The notes: generated from the sequence alone by a model not told the origin. A DNA stretch of 64,000 nucleotides from Parcubacteria group bacterium Gr01-1014_13 (GCA_007376295.1 VMGB01000003.1:62001-126000); one strand, 5' to 3'; positions 25,534-32,179 are shown, numbered from the stretch's first letter. Numbers and translations: made by a program.

Positions 25534-27351
25534 ATGAAAAATATCGCCAAAATTTTAGTTTTGTCATTTTTGTTTACATTTGCTTTCACCGCGGCCAAAC
25601 CGGCGAAAGCTTTTTATTTAGAAGTGCCAGCAAGCGTAAAAGGTTTGCTGTCCATATTTAAATCTCGTCAAAGTATAGCTCAGGAATCCGGAACAATGAC
25701 TCCGATGCCTATGCCTACGAATATGACATATCCAACGGACGGCGGCACACAACAATACCAACAACCTATGCCGATGCCATCTGGAGATATGAGCCAGTAC
25801 CCAATGCAGGGTACGCAACAATATCCGATGCCGTCTGGTGATATGAATCAACAGTACCCGATGCAAGGCACACAACAATACCCAATGCCTCCTTCTGGCG
25901 ATATGAATCAACAACCTATGCCTTATACAGGCATGATGTCTTCTTCTGGTCAGTACCCAATGCAGGGTACGCAACAATACCCAGACATGAAACAACCAGG
26001 GATGATGCCCCCTTCTGGCGATCAATATAAACAATACCCAGACAATAAAAACATGATGCAAGGAGATCGCCAAGGTATGCCTTATGGCGACCAACGTGAA
26101 GGCATGCAAGGTGATCAAAGAATGGGCGACCAAGGCCAAGACAGCGGCAAACAATTGGAGCAAATGAAACGCAGCATGAAACAAATGGGACGCATGGTAA
26201 AACAATTTGACTCAATGATCGCCAGCGCCGAGAAAAAAGGCACCTCTGTTCCCGAAGAAATAAAACAAAATTTAGCCAAGCTAAAAAGTATTTTGGAAGC
26301 TGTGCAAAATGCCAAAAGCATGGAAGAACTGCAAGACGTGGATATGAATTCCATGCAGGACTTAACGCAATCTTTGGAAGACTTCAGACGCAATGTCATG
26401 GAGGCGCAACAAAGACTTGACGGCATGAAGCGCGGCATGAAAGGTATGGAACAGGCTTTAAAAATGTTTAAAAGCCAAATTGCGAGATTAACTAAACAAA
26501 AAGTTGTAGTTCCTACGGAAGTTACCGAAAACATTGCCAAACTTGAAGAAATTATAACAACTATAAAAAATGCCAAGACAGCTGAAGAAATGGATGCTAT
26601 TGACTTTGAGTCCATGCAAGATTTAATGCAAACTATGGACCAAAATCGTCAACAGCTAGAAATGTTAGCCCGCTGGCCTCAGGCTTTAAAACAAATAGAC
26701 CGCCAATTAACTCAATTAAACTCTGCCTTAAAGCAATCAAAAATCATTGTTGATCGCTTAGCCAAAAAAGGCACTGATCTTCAAGCTGAATATGCCGCCT
26801 TTGCGGAAGCGGTCGCTAAATTGAAAATTGTTCGTGACGACGCCGTCGCCAAAATGGCTGCCGGCAGTTCTGAAGAAGCATTCTCTGCCTTAGAAGATGA
26901 TTTCTTTGGTCAAATGGAAGACGTTTGGCAACATCAAAGAGTAATTATGATGGTAAGTAACTTGGGAAGATTCGCTTCGGAATTTAAACGAGGTGTAGCT
27001 GAAGGTCAAGCAACCATCAACAAACTAAAAAGAAAGAAGATAGACACTTCTGAATTGGTAGTTATCTTCAATCAAGCTAAAGAAAAAGGCCAAGAAATTC
27101 TTAATCTTCTCAAAGCCAAACCATTAGATATGGATGCAATTACTGGCGCTATGGATGAATTAGAAAACATAACCCAAGAGTTTGACTCCAAAGCTAGTGA
27201 ACTGGGCGGCGAAGAAGAACGAATGCCTTGGGAAGAAGGTCCGCAACAATTCAGACGCGTAGACTTACCTCAAGGATTTGATAAATTTGTTCCTCAAAGA
27301 CAAGAAGCTCAAACTTCACAGTCTACAGAAACACAAACACAAACTCAATAA
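25534..27351 (+). CDS. Secreted protein with Gln/Pro/Met/Tyr-rich repeats and coiled coils
   Basis: 605 residues. A signal peptide (about 1-27, ending PAKAF) leads into a low-complexity region at about 45-200. This is built of repeats such as QYPMQGTQQYPMPSGDMNQ, which vary in number and spacing. Residues 205-560 are long helical/coiled-coil segments in at least two related blocks (FDSMIASAEKKGTSVPEEIKQNLAKLKSI and FKSQIARLTKQKVVVPTEVTENIAKLEEI). The tail is Gln/Thr-rich. It is probably an abundant surface or extracellular protein, given the strong promoter and terminator. No known family recognised. Confidence 0.72.
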   Translation: MKNIAKILVLSFLFTFAFTAAKPAKAFYLEVPASVKGLLSIFKSRQSIAQESGTMTPMPMPTNMTYPTDGGTQQYQQPMPMPSGDMSQYPMQGTQQYPMPSGDMNQQYPMQGTQQYPMPPSGDMNQQPMPYTGMMSSSGQYPMQGTQQYPDMKQPGMMPPSGDQYKQYPDNKNMMQGDRQGMPYGDQREGMQGDQRMGDQGQDSGKQLEQMKRSMKQMGRMVKQFDSMIASAEKKGTSVPEEIKQNLAKLKSILEAVQNAKSMEELQDVDMNSMQDLTQSLEDFRRNVMEAQQRLDGMKRGMKGMEQALKMFKSQIARLTKQKVVVPTEVTENIAKLEEIITTIKNAKTAEEMDAIDFESMQDLMQTMDQNRQQLEMLARWPQALKQIDRQLTQLNSALKQSKIIVDRLAKKGTDLQAEYAAFAEAVAKLKIVRDDAVAKMAAGSSEEAFSALEDDFFGQMEDVWQHQRVIMMVSNLGRFASEFKRGVAEGQATINKLKRKKIDTSELVVIFNQAKEKGQEILNLLKAKPLDMDAITGAMDELENITQEFDSKASELGGEEERMPWEEGPQQFRRVDLPQGFDKFVPQRQEAQTSQSTETQTQTQ

Positions 27352-27357
27352 AAAAAC

Positions 27358-27401
27358 TGCAAAACAAAAACGTCCCAATAAAGGGGCGTTTTTGTTTTGC
27401 A
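27358..27401. terminator. Bidirectional terminator between the secreted protein and rnpB
   Basis: TGCAAAACAAAAACG and CGTCCC pair with GGGGCG and CGTTTTTGTTTTGCA. T-runs occur on both strands, ending the plus-strand gene and the minus-strand RNase P RNA. It overlaps the last three bases of the rnpB P1 helix. Confidence 0.85.
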
Positions 27402-27768
27402 TAGTATAAGCCGAATTTTGTTTCCGACTTGCGTCGGATGATAATCATTTCTCTAGGATTGATATTGCTACCAATCTCAAGCGAGCGAACTTTTTATCTC
27501 CTTTAGAGAGACTCTGCTCTTGCGTCCAAGTAAGGATTTAGCCGTTTCATCTCTCGACTTACTACCTCCATCGAGAGTTAAGCAATCATTTTTGATTTCC
27601 CAAAAATCTGAGGTTTGCTTTCTTTTTCTTTTCAAAAAAAGACGTTTCTGCTCGCACCTTGGGCCTTGCGGCCAATGGGGGTTACCCACTACTTTTCTCC
27701 GACGTGACCTTCGGAGTGAACGTTCGGACTTTCCTCCCTGACTTACATCAAGGCGATCATCACTATGC
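27399..27768 (-). ncRNA. rnpB: RNase P RNA
   Basis: The catalytic RNA that matures tRNA 5' ends. On the minus strand the 5' half has the universal GGGAGGAAAGTCCGAACG (P4 strand and CR-I). The centre contains GTGGGTAACCCCC and AGGTGCGAGCAGAAACG. The 3' end reads AAATTCGGCTTATACTATGC. The ends pair through GCATAGT/ACTATGC (P1), which fixes the limits to about 370 nt. A consensus promoter lies directly upstream. Open frames inside it are not real. Confidence 0.93.
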
Positions 27769-27774
27769 GCCGAT

Positions 27775-27803
27775 ATATTATCATAAATTAGGTGTTTTGT
27801 CAA
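27775..27803 (-). promoter_or_regulatory. Promoter of rnpB
   Basis: On the minus strand, TTGACA (27798-27803), a 17-nt spacer, then TAATAT (27775-27780), six bases before the RNA 5' end. The first hairpin unit of the array starts 21 bp upstream. Confidence 0.85.
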
Positions 27804-27823
27804 GATAAAAAGTAAAAAAAGAA

Positions 27824-28156
27824 GGCGATCAAGACAGCCAGTTTATCGTCTTTTCAGACACCACGGACATCGTCTTGATCGCCTAGAAAAAGGGCCGGTG
27901 AGAGACATCAATTAGATCGTTCCGAAGAACGGCAGGCATATCGTCTCTCACCTGCAAAAAAGGTGGTGGGTGGGACAGTAAAGCATTCGTCTTTCAGACA
28001 CTGTGTGTATCGTCTCACCCACCGAAAAAGATGTGGCTGACAGAATTCGTATCGTTTCAATTAAAAAACATCGTAACGATCGTCAGCCACAAAAAGGGTA
28101 GAGGGTGCATTCAAGTTTTCGTTCCAATTAAGGAACACGCTCGCGCTCGCACCCTC
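27824..28156 (-). repeat. Array cassette 1 (units 1-5, families A B C D E)
   Basis: Unit 1 (27824-27883) GCCAGTTTA / CCACGGACA. Unit 2 (27894-27955) TCAATTAGA / GCAGGCATA. Unit 3 (27965-28023) GTAAAGCAT / CTGTGTGTA. Unit 4 (28033-28090) GAATTCGTA / TCGTAACGA. Unit 5 (28101-28156) TTCAAGTTT / CGCTCGCGC. This is the only cassette with both A and C. It is followed by an A/T hairpin linker (TTCAAAAA pairing with TTTTTGAA). Confidence 0.9.
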
Positions 28157-28193
28157 TTCAAAAAATTCAACGAATTAAACTTTTTGAAAAGGG

Positions 28194-28388
28194 GCCGGTG
28201 AGGGACACTCGCGCTATCGTTCCAAAGAACACCGCACTGCTCATCTCTCACCGGCTAAAAAATTATGGCTGACACCTCCTCTTTCGTCTTAATCAAGAGA
28301 CACCTTATGAGACATCAGCCACAAAAATGGTAGAGGATGCAATTAATGAATCGTTCCAATTAAAGAACATTGATTCGAGCGCACCCTC
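28194..28388 (-). repeat. Array cassette 2 (units 6-8, families B D E)
   Basis: Unit 6 (28194-28255) CTCGCGCTA / CCGCACTGC. Unit 7 (28264-28322) CCTCCTCTT / CCTTATGAG; its right boundary is ACAT instead of TCGT. Unit 8 (28333-28388) ATTAATGAA / TTGATTCGA. The linker after it forms CCAGA/TCTGG. Confidence 0.9.
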
Positions 28389-28428
28389 TCCAGAATTTAT
28401 TTATATAAAAATACGCTCTGGAAAAGGT

Positions 28429-28618
28429 GGTGAGTGGGACAGCATAAGTATCGTCTTTCCAGACAATGGAGTACACGTCCCACTCACCGAAAAGGATGTG
28501 GCTGACATTAGCTGTATCGTCCCAATTAAGAGACAAGAACACAGTCGTCAGCCACAAAAGGTTGAGGATGCACACCTATATCGTTCCAATTAAGGAACAC
28601 TGACACTCTCGCACCCTC
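28429..28618 (-). repeat. Array cassette 3 (units 9-11, families C D E)
   Basis: Unit 9 (28429-28488) GCATAAGTA / ATGGAGTAC. Unit 10 (28498-28555) TTAGCTGTA / AGAACACAG. Unit 11 (28564-28618) CACCTATA (8 nt) / CTGACACTC; these resemble the spacers of unit 32. An A/T hairpin linker follows (TTCAAA pairing with TTTGAA). Confidence 0.9.
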
Positions 28619-28660
28619 TTCAAAATCACTTTATTTTTTTAAAGTAACTTTGAAAAGGTA

Positions 28661-28924
28661 GCGAACGAGACATCACCTACTACGTCTTTATAGACAACGC
28701 TCATGTCGTCTCGTTCGCCGAAAATAGGAACCGGTGAGGGACATTGCTGTGGTCGTTCCGAAGAACAAAAGATCGCATCGTCTCTCGCCGGCTAAAAAAG
28801 ATGTGGTTGACACCTCTCCTTTCGTCTCAATTAAGAGACGGGAAACATGTCGTCAGCCACAAAAGGGAGAGGGTACAAGACGCCAATCGTTCTAATTAAA
28901 GAACAAAGCCTGCTTCGCACCCTC
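28661..28924 (-). repeat. Array cassette 4 (units 12-15, families F B D E)
   Basis: Unit 12 (28661-28718) TCACCTACT / ACGCTCATG; the only member of stem family F. Unit 13 (28731-28791) TTGCTGTGG / AAAGATCGCA (10 nt). Unit 14 (28803-28860) CCTCTCCTT / GGAAACATG. Unit 15 (28869-28924) AGACGCCAA / AAGCCTGCT. The linker after it is almost identical to the one after cassette 3. Confidence 0.9.
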
Positions 28925-28963
28925 TTCAAAATCACTTTATTTTTTAAAGTAACTTTGAAAAGG

Positions 28964-29025
28964 GCCGGTGATAGACAGCGAGTCACTCGTTCCGAAGAAC
29001 AGGTGGGTTCTCGTCTCTCACCGGC
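28964..29025 (-). repeat. Array unit 16 (family B), adjacent to the gene 3' end
   Basis: Spacers GCGAGTCAC / GGTGGGTTC. The stop codon of the embedded gene lies 20 bp away. The D unit expected after B is absent; the gene sits in its place. Confidence 0.9.
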
Positions 29026-29044
29026 TAAAAATTTAAAGAGCTAA

Positions 29045-30448
29045 CTATTGAGCAGATTGCTCGCCTGCAGTCTCGACCTGTTCGGTCTGCTGCTTCTTGG
29101 CTTGCCGCTTCTGTTTGGCCGCAAAATGCTTGTCTCGTTCCCTTTCCAACTTGACCTGTTTGAGCTGTTGGGCATACTCGGGATTAGACTCGAGACGTGT
29201 CCACTGCTTCCACAACCACTGGGTGAACTTGGTGGCCGTACGCCACAAAGCCATCTTGTGGATGTGGCCGTCGGTGTAACGCTTCTTGCCCTCCACCTCC
29301 ACCACTTCCGGATGCTTCTCTCGCAACCGAGCCTTGATCTCGCGCAATTTCTTGCCCCAGACCGAATCGGCTCGACGGTTGAACTGGTCCACCAACAGGT
29401 ACAGAGCTTGACGCCCATCTTCCTGCCAGTTGGCCACTTCTCCGGCGCGCCGACGAACAAACTGCTTGTTCGTGGGTCGGTCGCCATACTTGCCTCCATT
29501 CATCACATGCACACCGAGATAAGCTTTGAGCTTGGCATCGGTGGCAAAACGACGAATATCGCCGATGGCCACAATGAGCCGTGCCGCGATAGCTGGGCCA
29601 ACACCTTCGATGGGCTCGAACAGCTCTTCGTAGATATTGATCTGACCGAGAATCTTGGCGAGATTTTTGTCTCGCTCTTTTTCTTCGGCCACATAACCGG
29701 CGAGGATCTTGTCGTTGGACTTGGCCTGCTCGTAGAGGACCTCGATTGTACCTTGGGGGTACTGACCCTCTTCGGAGCAAAAGACAAGCCCCACCAGATT
29801 CTGGCGAATCCTCTGCTCGCAACCCATACGAGCCTTCATGGCGTCCATGCGATCACGGTACGCCTGACCCAGCTGGATGAGAGAGCGCTCGCGACGATTC
29901 ACGAGATAGAAATCGCTCTGCGAGTCACACACGAGTTGGGCCAACAGATCGGCATCGTCTTCCTTCTCCTTATCCAGAGTCTCTCGCCATTCCTTCAAGG
30001 CGAAAGACGGCAAACGATACACCGAAGCGCCGACTTTTTCGCCACGCTTTGAAAGCGCAAAGGCGAATCGGTCGCCGGATCCGCCGAGCACCATGCCCAC
30101 CACGTCGCCGGACTGTAGTCCGTCGTACGCAGCTGGCACTTTGTCGAGCACCATGCAGATCTTGCCGTCCATACGGCGCCGGTTCTCGGGAATCTCTTCG
30201 ACGCGCTCGTCCTTCTTGGCCTTGCGCCACTTGATGTGGTTGGGCTTGAAGGTGGCGATATCGTCGCTATCTTCCACCGCGCGGAATTGCGTGGGGAAAA
30301 TACCATGCACGAAGTCCAATTCGGACATTTCGTCCTCGAGTTCATACTCGGTGACGTTTTTGTCTTCACCGATGATACACACCCGCGTTGGACGCGCTTC
30401 ACCTGCTGCGGTCTTCTTCCTGCGATGCTGAATTCCGATATGACGCAT
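29045..30448 (-). CDS. IS110/Nop-like protein embedded in the hairpin array (candidate guide-RNA partner)
   Basis: 467 residues. The best recognised part is EPIEGVGPAIAARLIVAIGD and IRRFATDAKLKAYLGV (278-313), a helix-hairpin-helix shared by the IS110 C-terminal (Tnp_20) domain and the Nop domain. It is followed by RQALYLLVDQFNRRAD and HKMALWRTATKFTQWLWKQ, matching later helices of that fold. A charged helical stretch (183-277) precedes it. The N-terminal 180 residues are weakly like the IS110 DEDD/RuvC domain. Asp29 (IIGEDK) and Asp165 (EDDADLLAQL) could be acidic ligands, but the central Glu is replaced (VVGMVLGG, Val120) and the third acid is Lys162. No serine occurs between 316 and 360, where IS110 recombinases carry their catalytic serine. 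Transposition therefore seems unlikely. The gene has an AAGGAG site 7 nt before the ATG and is markedly GC-richer than its surroundings. It probably binds the array RNA, as Tas proteins do. This is inference. Confidence 0.85.
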   Translation of the reverse strand: MRHIGIQHRRKKTAAGEARPTRVCIIGEDKNVTEYELEDEMSELDFVHGIFPTQFRAVEDSDDIATFKPNHIKWRKAKKDERVEEIPENRRRMDGKICMVLDKVPAAYDGLQSGDVVGMVLGGSGDRFAFALSKRGEKVGASVYRLPSFALKEWRETLDKEKEDDADLLAQLVCDSQSDFYLVNRRERSLIQLGQAYRDRMDAMKARMGCEQRIRQNLVGLVFCSEEGQYPQGTIEVLYEQAKSNDKILAGYVAEEKERDKNLAKILGQINIYEELFEPIEGVGPAIAARLIVAIGDIRRFATDAKLKAYLGVHVMNGGKYGDRPTNKQFVRRRAGEVANWQEDGRQALYLLVDQFNRRADSVWGKKLREIKARLREKHPEVVEVEGKKRYTDGHIHKMALWRTATKFTQWLWKQWTRLESNPEYAQQLKQVKLERERDKHFAAKQKRQAKKQQTEQVETAGEQSAQ

Positions 30449-30523
30449 TTTCTGACTCCTTGGCTTTCGCCGTTTGAGTTTCGTCCGTTAGCATTATTGC
30501 TAGCAGACATTGATTGTAAAGTA

Positions 30524-30579
30524 GAAGGTACAATCACGCTCTCGTTCCAATAAAGGAACACAAACTTATTCGCACCCTC
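30524..30579 (-). repeat. Array unit 17 (family E), adjacent to the gene 5' end
   Basis: Spacers ATCACGCTC / CAAACTTAT. It is the last unit read before the gene on the minus strand. About 75 bp separate it from the start codon. A linker hairpin (TTTGCA pairing with TGCAAA) lies on its other side. Confidence 0.88.
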
Positions 30580-30615
30580 TTTGCAAAATACCAAATTTGA
30601 TAATCTGCAAAGAGG

Positions 30616-30879
30616 GAGGGTGCATGCGGACAAACGTTCCAATTAAGGAACACTGCAGACAGCGCACCCTCGAAAAAAGGAGCCGGTGAAAAACATTTCT
30701 CCTCTTCGTTCCGAAGAACAAATCACGAATCGTCTCTCACCGGCAAAAAAGTGTGACTGACAAATCACCAATCGTCTCAAATTAAGAAACACGGTCCGCT
30801 TCGTCAGCCACAAAAAGGGGTAGAGGAATGCAATCCTTTCTTCGTTCCAATAAAGGAACACGGGTCGTTTCGCACCCTC
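30616..30879 (-). repeat. Array cassette 6 (units 18-21, families E B D E)
   Basis: Unit 18 (30616-30671) TGCGGACAA / CTGCAGACA. Unit 19 (30682-30744) TTTCTCCTCT (10 nt) / AATCACGAA. Unit 20 (30753-30811) AATCACCAA / CGGTCCGCT. Unit 21 (30823-30879) ATCCTTTCT / CGGGTCGTT. Unit 18 is the only E unit not followed by a hairpin linker. Confidence 0.9.
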
Positions 30880-30915
30880 TCTAAAATTTTCGTGGTATAA
30901 AAACTTTAGAGAGGT

Positions 30916-31176
30916 GGCGATCAAGACATGGCGTTACTCGCTGTTTCCAACATGCAGAGTTTCGTCTTGATCGCCTAAAGAGTGGCCGGTGAGACACGGG
31001 CATTATCGTTCTGAAAGAACACGAGCAACGGCGTCTCACCGGCTAAAAGGATGTGGCTGACAATTCAAGTATCGTCTCAATTAAGAAACACTTCTTCGAT
31101 CGTCAGCCACAAAAAGGATAAAGGGTACAATGTGCTGATCGTTCCAATTAAGGAACACCCGATGTGTCGCACCCTC
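30916..31176 (-). repeat. Array cassette 7 (units 22-25, families A B D E)
   Basis: Unit 22 (30916-30975) TGGCGTTAC / TGCAGAGTT. Unit 23 (30985-31043) CGGGCATTA / CGAGCAACG. Unit 24 (31053-31110) ATTCAAGTA / CTTCTTCGA. Unit 25 (31121-31176) ATGTGCTGA / CCCGATGTG. The inner hairpin of unit 22 is changed (TGTT/AACA). Confidence 0.9.
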
Positions 31177-31214
31177 TCTAAAATTTTCATGGGTTATAAA
31201 AACTTTAAAGAGGT

Positions 31215-31475
31215 GGCGATCAAGACATGGCGTTACTCGCTGTTTCCAACATGCAGAGTTTCGTCTTGATCGCCTAGAAAAGGGCCGGTGAGAGACAACG
31301 GTGAACTCGTTCCGAAGAACACGTCCCGTTTCGTCTCTCACCGGCTAAAAAGATGTGGCTGACATTCTTTCATTCGTCTCAATCAAGAGACACTCATCGT
31401 ATCGTCAGCCACAAAAGGTTGAGGGCACATGAAATTTTCGTTCCACTTAAGGAACAGCTTGCTCAACGCACCCTC
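31215..31475 (-). repeat. Array cassette 8 (units 26-29, families A B D E)
   Basis: Unit 26 (31215-31274) TGGCGTTAC / TGCAGAGTT, identical over its whole length to unit 22. Unit 27 (31284-31345) ACGGTGAAC / CGTCCCGTT. Unit 28 (31355-31412) TTCTTTCAT / CTCATCGTA. Unit 29 (31421-31475) TGAAATTT (8 nt) / GCTTGCTCA. Apart from unit 26, all spacers differ from cassette 7 although scaffold and linkers are nearly the same. Confidence 0.9.
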
Positions 31476-31513
31476 TCTAAAATTTTCATGATTAATAAAA
31501 ACTTTAGAGAAGT

Positions 31514-31703
31514 GGCGGGTGGGACATGGAGATACTCGTCTTTTCAGACAGCGCGAAGTTCATCCCATCCGCCGAAAAAGATGTGGCTGACAAAATCCTT
31601 CTCGTCTCAATTAAGAAACACGAACTAGATCGTCAGCCACAAAAGTTTGAGGGCACACACCTATCTCGTTCCAATTAAGAAACACTGGTACTCTCGCACC
31701 CTC
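31514..31703 (-). repeat. Array cassette 9 (units 30-32, families C D E)
   Basis: Unit 30 (31514-31573) TGGAGATAC / GCGCGAAGT; its stem has compensatory changes (GGCGGGTGGGAC with CATCCCATCCGCC). Unit 31 (31583-31640) AAATCCTTC / CGAACTAGA. Unit 32 (31649-31703) CACCTATC (8 nt) / CTGGTACTC. Confidence 0.9.
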
Positions 31704-31719
31704 TTCAAAATTTCCACAT

Positions 31720-31792
31720 TGTCATCTCGAGCCGTGTCGAGAGATCCCTTTCGTCTGGTGTAAGGGATTCCTCCACTTCGGTCGGAATGACA
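31720..31792. repeat. Dispersed palindromic element inserted in an array linker
   Basis: 73 bp with ends TGTCAT and ATGACA and about 31-bp imperfect inverted arms. The right arm on the minus strand reads GTCATTCCGACCGAAGTGG, a type of palindromic repeat seen in many bacterial genomes. It interrupts the linker hairpin between units 32 and 33, whose halves (TTCAAAA and TTTGAAAAG) lie on either side. It looks like a MITE-like insertion. Confidence 0.7.
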
Positions 31793-31812
31793 GTTGGATA
31801 CTTTGAAAAGGG

Positions 31813-32006
31813 GCCGGTGAGAGACACGGTAACTATCGTTCCGAAGAACACTCGCGAAATAGTCTCTCGCCGGCAAAAAAGATGTGGATGACAAAGTCTT
31901 TCTCGTCTCAATAAAGAAACAGTACGTTGGTCGTCAGCCACAAAAAGGTAGAGGGTACAGCAAGGAAATCGTTCCAACTAAGGAACACGGCGCCATTCGC
32001 ACCCTC
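31813..32006 (-). repeat. Array cassette 10 (units 33-35, families B D E), promoter-proximal
   Basis: Unit 33 (31813-31874) CGGTAACTA / CTCGCGAAA. Unit 34 (31883-31941) AAGTCTTTC / GTACGTTGG. Unit 35 (31951-32006) GCAAGGAAA / CGGCGCCAT. Unit 35 is the first unit downstream of the consensus minus-strand promoter at 32054-32082. Confidence 0.9.
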
Positions 32007-32053
32007 TTTACAAGCCTTCAAAAGGCCTCTAAACAAAGCACGAATAACGCCCA

Positions 32054-32082
32054 ATTATAGCATAAATTTTAAGTATTGTCAA
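32054..32082 (-). promoter_or_regulatory. Consensus promoter reading into the array
   Basis: On the minus strand, TTGACA (32077-32082), exactly 17 nt, then TATAAT (32054-32059). The predicted start is near 32047, about 40 nt before unit 35. The leader can form a small AGGCCTT/AAGGCTT-type hairpin. It would transcribe units 35 to 17, then the gene, then units 16 to 1, all on one strand. Confidence 0.85.
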
Positions 32083-32102
32083 TGGGTAACCCTAAATAAA
32101 AA

Positions 32103-32162
32103 GGCGATCAAGACATATCTCCACACGTCCTTTCGGACAAGGGGGAATTTCGTCTGATCGCC
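32103..32162 (-). repeat. Array unit 36 (family A), upstream of the array promoter
   Basis: Spacers TATCTCCAC / AGGGGGAATT (10 nt). One base is missing from the right stem arm. It lies upstream of the promoter, directly after the stop of the dehydrogenase gene, so it would need read-through from that gene. Confidence 0.85.
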
Positions 32163-32179
32163 TAAAATTAAAGATCTGG

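Larger units (their letters stand above)
27824..32162 (-). repeat. Array of 36 dual-spacer hairpin units flanking one gene
   Basis: All units share one orientation and one plan. On the transcribed (minus) strand this is: outer stem left arm, GA, spacer (N9), U, inner hairpin, GA, spacer (N9), U, outer stem right arm. The closing pair of each stem is C before GA and G after U. On the plus strand each spacer is bounded by ACA on the left and TCGT or TCGC on the right. Of 72 spacers, 66 are 9 nt, three are 8 nt and three are 10 nt. Only units 22 and 26 have identical spacers. Outer stems fall into six families, named by the plus-strand left arm: A GGCGATCAAGAC, B GCCGGTGAGAGAC, C GGTGGGTGGGAC, D GTGGCTGAC, E GAGGGTGC, F GCGAACGAGAC. 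Sixteen units lie at 27824-29025 and twenty at 30524-32162. Cassettes are listed separately; their spacers are given as plus-strand left/right. Functional interpretation as guide RNAs is inference. Confidence 0.93.

Noticed and set aside
27477..27803. 108-codon minus-strand frame
   Set aside because: It lies inside RNase P RNA and its promoter.
28101..28156. Rho-independent terminators at each E unit
   Set aside because: Stems are followed by short A or T runs on one strand only, and the same pattern occurs at nearly every unit, which would stop all transcription. The unit structure is a better explanation.
28327..28593. Small plus-strand reading frames across array units, for example 28327-28593, 28847-29044 and 31051-31269
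   Set aside because: They run through stems and spacers, have no ribosome site and no conserved protein sequence. They are by-products of the repeat.
29048..30052. 334-codon plus-strand frame opposite the embedded gene
   Set aside because: A GC-rich gene often has a long antisense frame. The minus-strand protein has recognisable domains and a ribosome site; the plus-strand one has neither.
28964..30579. Ordinary IS110 insertion sequence inside a repeat region
   Set aside because: The protein lacks the catalytic serine and part of the DEDD site, and no element ends or target duplication are visible. Array units continue on both sides in the same orientation.
27824..32162. CRISPR array
   Set aside because: Repeats belong to several unrelated stem families, two spacers of 9 nt occur per unit around an inner hairpin, and there is no cas gene. 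Spacer length and layout do not fit CRISPR.
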